From Alnus glutinosa (taxonomy: Eukaryota > Streptophyta > Magnoliopsida > Fagales > Betulaceae), in contig NC_084896.1 of NCBI RefSeq assembly GCF_958979055.1, positions 26,026,001 to 26,090,000 of the forward strand: 64,000 bases of DNA, read 5' to 3'. Shown here in pieces: positions 60,801 to 64,000 of the stretch. A program made the translations under genes and the position numbers. Under the pieces are notes generated by a model. That model was not told the origin of the DNA. It worked only from the letters and a program-made list of their open reading frames with translations, and ran no database searches. Positions within the stretch are counted from its first letter, which is position 1. Every line of letters begins with the position of its first letter.

Positions 60801-61965
60801 TATTTGCTGTTCTTACATGCAGGAGTACCTCCATTTCTATTGTAATCCTCCTCTGTGCCACAGAGATATTAAGTCCAGCAACATTTTACTGGACGAGAAC
60901 TTCGTGGCTAAGGTAGTGTATATGTTGGATGCACATGTAGCTTTTGTACATAATTCTGAATCCTTAATTAGTGTTGCGAAAGAGATGACATTCATCTAAA
61001 TAGAGTTCAGGAGTGTTCTGCACTTCTATATCTCTCAATTCTCTCTTTTTTAACTAGACTACTTTCAGGAAGAGGGCACATGTTTGTGTCAAAATAACTC
61101 AAAAAGAGTTTTCTTTTCTGGAGTAATGCATCCGTACTTCCTTCATTTCTTTTTCTTTTTGTTGGAATTCTGCATCCTAAAACAAAAACATACACATCCA
61201 AGCACCATGTCAAAAGCTTTGGAATAACGTGTACAAACGTTGCTGTCTTGTTTTCCAGATTGCAGATTTTGGCCTTGCACATGCTTCAAAAGATGGTTCT
61301 ATTTGTTTTGAACCAGTAAATACTGTTATCCGGGGGACTCCAGGTCAGGGAATAGCCATATGACCGCTTGAACATGAATTATCTATTTTTTGTGCTAAAG
61401 AGATCTAAATGTTGGATGGCTTCCAGGTTATATGGATCCTGAATATGTTGTCTCACAAGAACTCACTAAGAAAAGCGATGTTTACAGCTATGGCGTGCTA
61501 CTGTTGGAGATAGTGACTGCAAGACGAGCAATACAAGACAACAAGCATCTAGTGGAATGGTCCCAAATTTACATGGAATCAAGGCTACCTGAGCTCGTGG
61601 ATCCTAGTATCAGGGATTTTTGTGACTTTGACCAACTTCAAACAGTAGTCTCTATTGTGAGATGGTGTACCCAGAGAGAAGGCCGAGCTCGGCCTTCGAT
61701 TAAGCAGGTTCTTAGGCTTCTATATGAGAGTTCTGACCCAATGCAAAACAGCCTTTTAGACGCATTGGCAGATGAAGATTATGAAGGAATTGGAGGGAGA
61801 GGAAGGACAAGCAAAGGGAAAATGCATAGGCATGATGCAATCTTTCACAATGGAGATGGAAGATATCTTGCTTCTTCCTCAAGTACATCTAGGTCATATT
61901 GTAGTAGGAGCTTTTTACTTGAAACTGGCTCTCCACAGTCTCCGCCCAATATACTTTCTCTTTGA
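55500..61965 (+). CDS. SPARK-domain receptor-like protein kinase, At1g49730-like
   Basis: Nine coding exons: 55500-55575, 56797-57348, 59664-59951, 60095-60356, 60436-60488, 60629-60696, 60823-60912, 61259-61343, 61427-61965, totalling 2013 nt (670 aa). The start [17 protein letters not shown] begins a signal peptide; an upstream in-frame ATG would only add leader sequence. Residues about 26-205 form the Cys-rich extracellular SPARK domain ([45 protein letters not shown]). A Pro/Ser-rich stalk leads to one membrane span at about 253-274, followed by RRKSR. The kinase domain has the glycine loop GQGGFGTVY (331-339), ATP-binding Lys352 (VAAVKRM), HRDIKSSN with catalytic Asp448, DFG at 466-468, GYMDPEY, and a Ser-rich C-terminal tail. 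All key residues are present, so it is predicted to be active at the plasma membrane. The ligand is unknown. Relatives with SPARK domains include the symbiosis kinase KIN3/SPARK group, but this gene belongs to the At1g49730/At3g19300 type. Confidence 0.94.
57832..57869. repeat. Poly(T) tract in kinase intron 2
   Basis: A run of about 38 T within the 2.3-kb second intron, followed by no clear retroelement body. Confidence 0.7.
58523..58640 (-). repeat. Possible antisense LINE 3' end in kinase intron 2
   Basis: A T tract is followed by TATAAGTAAATTTAGTCTTA and TTGAAAGCGTAAGGCGCTTC, with an inverted CATCCATCTGCTA/TAGATGGATG hairpin at the far edge. Poly(T) heads of this kind are typical of reverse-oriented retroposed DNA. 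Class uncertain. Confidence 0.35.
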
Positions 61966-62890
61966 TGCCAATCATTTGGTGGGTAGGACATGGACTGAGT
62001 CATTGTTGAAAGCATTGGTTTGGAGGGCTTGAATTAGGTTGCATGTATGCTTGGTTTTCCATCCTCACCAAGTAAAAAGTTTTCATCTCCCGGAGGCATG
62101 TCGAAGACATCAAGATAATTTCTGGCTTTGGTTAAAAGGTAAAAATGGAAATTTTAAGAGCAGTCACACATGTTTTTGTTTTATGTTTGTTGAAATTTTG
62201 GGAGAAATGAAAGTATCACTTTCTGTTTTATTACTGATTGTATACTGTATGAAATTGTAAAGATTTCGTCATCAAGATCAAATCATTATGCCAATTTTGA
62301 CTGAAAGAATTGCCTTGGTATCTGTAATATTGTTTTAAATTGATGCAGTTATCATTGAATTTCCCATATTCTTGCAGTTTAGAGAACATGTTCATAACTT
62401 GGATGTTCAGAGAGATTTGGTTTCCTTGTTTGTAATTAAGGTAACTACAGAATCCAAATATTTGTTGTTGAATTTCTTTCTTTCCTTCTCTCATAATTTA
62501 AAGATTCACTGAATTGGCTTGAAAAACTAAACAGAGGGGACAGTGGTTGAACCTTGAGGAAGTAGAAGCACACAAATGAAACTCAAAAACAGTTTCTGTT
62601 ACGTTAGAAATCTACGTAAAGGATCAGAGTTTGAGATTGGCTTGCAGCCTGGGCTGAATCTTTCCTGACAACCCGTGTACAAGATAATCGGTTTGGCTTC
62701 GGGTAGGGCTGTAAACGAATAGAGTTGCTCGAGTTCGGCTCAAATTAGCTTGGCTCGGGATATTAAATAAATAGAACTTGAACCAAAATTTATGTTCTTT
62801 TATTAAACAAGCCGAACTCATATCAACTTGTATAACTTCATTTTTATTATTTTTTTAAGGGAAAAATATATATTAAAAAAAAAAAAAAAA
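61966..62890. other. Kinase 3' UTR and flanking DNA
   Basis: The kinase 3' UTR should begin here. The small open frames are not recognisable. A phrase at about 62705-62760 (GGGCTGTAAACGAATAGAG, GTTCGGCTCAAATTAGC) resembles a common dispersed plant repeat; a similar phrase occurs at about 24390-24460 (GGCTGTAAATGAACCAGTC). Confidence 0.4.
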
Positions 62891-63956
62891 GGCACTCTAA
62901 ACTAATGGCCAATTTTAAAATAGCCTCCTGAATTTTCAAGTGTGCTAAAGTAACTCATTAAACTACTAAAGTGTGCTAAAATGGCCAATTTTGTCGAAAT
63001 ATTCTTATAATACTCTTGCCACGTGTTATGTATTCCATTAACAAATAATAAAATTTTAAAATTTTAAAAAAATAAAAAATATGAAGGGGTGGCTCGAGCC
63101 ACCCCTTTGGGCCGCCACCCCCATTTTTGCCAATAGGGGTGGTCGAACCACCCCCATAACCCTTAGGGGTCATCGATCACGTAATGCGTGATATTGTCAC
63201 AAGCGAAGAGGCAATAAATGGAAGCCTTGAAGCTTCCGCTCCCTCATACCAAGGATATCACTAGGAAGAAGGAAAGCAATGATAGATAGGCTAGATTAGG
63301 GCTTTCATATCTAAAAATAAGAAATTTGGAGTTTTCATCTCCGTACAAGGGGAACGTCTCCTTTACCTTCGGTTTTTTAATGCCTCTTTTTCTCGATGAA
63401 ATTTTTCTCTCTTTTTTCAAGAATACGTCCTGAACCTTCAAACAGTCAAAAAGAAAAATAAAAACTAACCTCTTGGGGTGGCCTAACCATCCCCATGGGC
63501 TTTAGGGTGGTTCGACTACCCCTAGATCGATACCCCCTCAAAATATATATTGGGTAGCTAGCAGCACACTTAAATAAGGGATCCCGCTTATTGGCAAAAA
63601 CCACATCTAAGCCAAATGGAGGTGGCGCAAGTCCCTAGGAGGTGATTTCAACCACCCACATTTTGCCATTTGGGGCTGGCCAACCGCCACCCCCATTGCC
63701 CAAAGCCACCCCTTCATATTTTTCATTCTTTTTTTGGTTCTTTTATTTTATTTTTTAAAATTTTTCCTTGATTTCTAAATTTAGTTTTTTAAATTTTGAT
63801 TTTTTTTAATTGAATATATAACACGTGGCAATGGTATTATAGGAAAATTTCGATAAAAATGATATTTTTGGCACATTTTGGTAGTTTGATGGGTCACTTT
63901 AGCACATTTAGAAATTCAGTAGGCTATTTTAAAATCGGTTGTTAGTTCAGGGGCCT
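62891..63956. mobile_element. Fold-back element with long inverted repeats, about 1.07 kb
   Basis: The left arm (GGCACTCTAAACTAATGGCC, TTTTAAAATAGCCTCCTGAA, GTGTGCTAAAGTAACTCATT) is inversely matched by the right arm (TGATGGGTCACTTTAGCACA, CAGTAGGCTATTTTAAAATC, AGTTCAGGGGCC). Pairing continues through CACGTG-containing phrases (GCCACGTGTTATG / AACACGTGGCAAT) and into GGGGTGGCT / AGCCACCCC blocks. The centre (63165-63480) is different and less repetitive. No transposase frame is seen. A-rich sequence borders the left end and T-rich the right. Confidence 0.7.
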
Positions 63957-64000
63957 TTTTTATATTTTTCCCTTTTTATAATATTATTTTTTAACTTGGT

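Overview
The window is nuclear DNA from a eudicot plant, most likely a woody rosid, although the species cannot be fixed from sequence alone. It is AT-rich, has spliced genes with GT-AG introns, many AT and CT microsatellites, poly(A)/poly(T) tracts and many small terminal-inverted-repeat elements. There is no prokaryotic, organellar or viral gene content, no rRNA or tRNA gene that looks functional, and no CRISPR array.

Six protein-coding genes can be rebuilt exon by exon. (1) A bHLH transcription factor of the bHLH95 (ZHOUPI/RGE1) type, + strand, 5890-8304, three exons, 313 aa. (2) A single-exon U-box/ARM E3 ubiquitin ligase of the PUB25/PUB26 type, - strand, 12360-13634, 424 aa. (3-5) A tandem triplet of secreted PI-PLC X-domain proteins, all on the - strand with the same nine-exon structure: PLCX-1 25975-32427 (406 aa), PLCX-2 38268-43909 (360 aa) and PLCX-3 45588-51413 (357 aa). 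(6) A SPARK-domain receptor-like kinase of the At1g49730 type, + strand, 55500-61965, nine exons, 670 aa. From memory of the Arabidopsis map, these families lie together near At1g49730 (kinase), At1g49740 (PLC-like), At1g49770 (bHLH95) and At1g49780 (PUB26), so the window looks like an expanded ancestral gene block with the PLC-like gene triplicated.

The most informative biology is in the triplet. PLCX-1 ends in a Pro/Ala-rich spacer and a hydrophobic tail typical of GPI-anchor signals. PLCX-2 and PLCX-3 both stop at codon 12 of the last exon, where PLCX-1 has CAG, and recognisable remnants of the tail continue past their stops. Both also lack the same three codons just after the second catalytic histidine. 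The two shorter copies therefore appear to share an ancestor that changed from a membrane-anchored to a soluble secreted form. This is inferred from alignment by eye.

The rest is intergenic and intronic DNA rich in non-autonomous elements: PIF/Harbinger-like MITEs with TAA/TTA target duplications, one carrying a CCGG-rich core and nested in an older MITE; an hAT-like MITE inside a six-unit tandem array upstream of the U-box gene; two related elements with a central hairpin; a large fold-back element at the right edge; 5S-rRNA-related Cassandra-like LTR fragments; tRNA-derived SINE remnants; and a dispersed TTTAATTAAA-type repeat.
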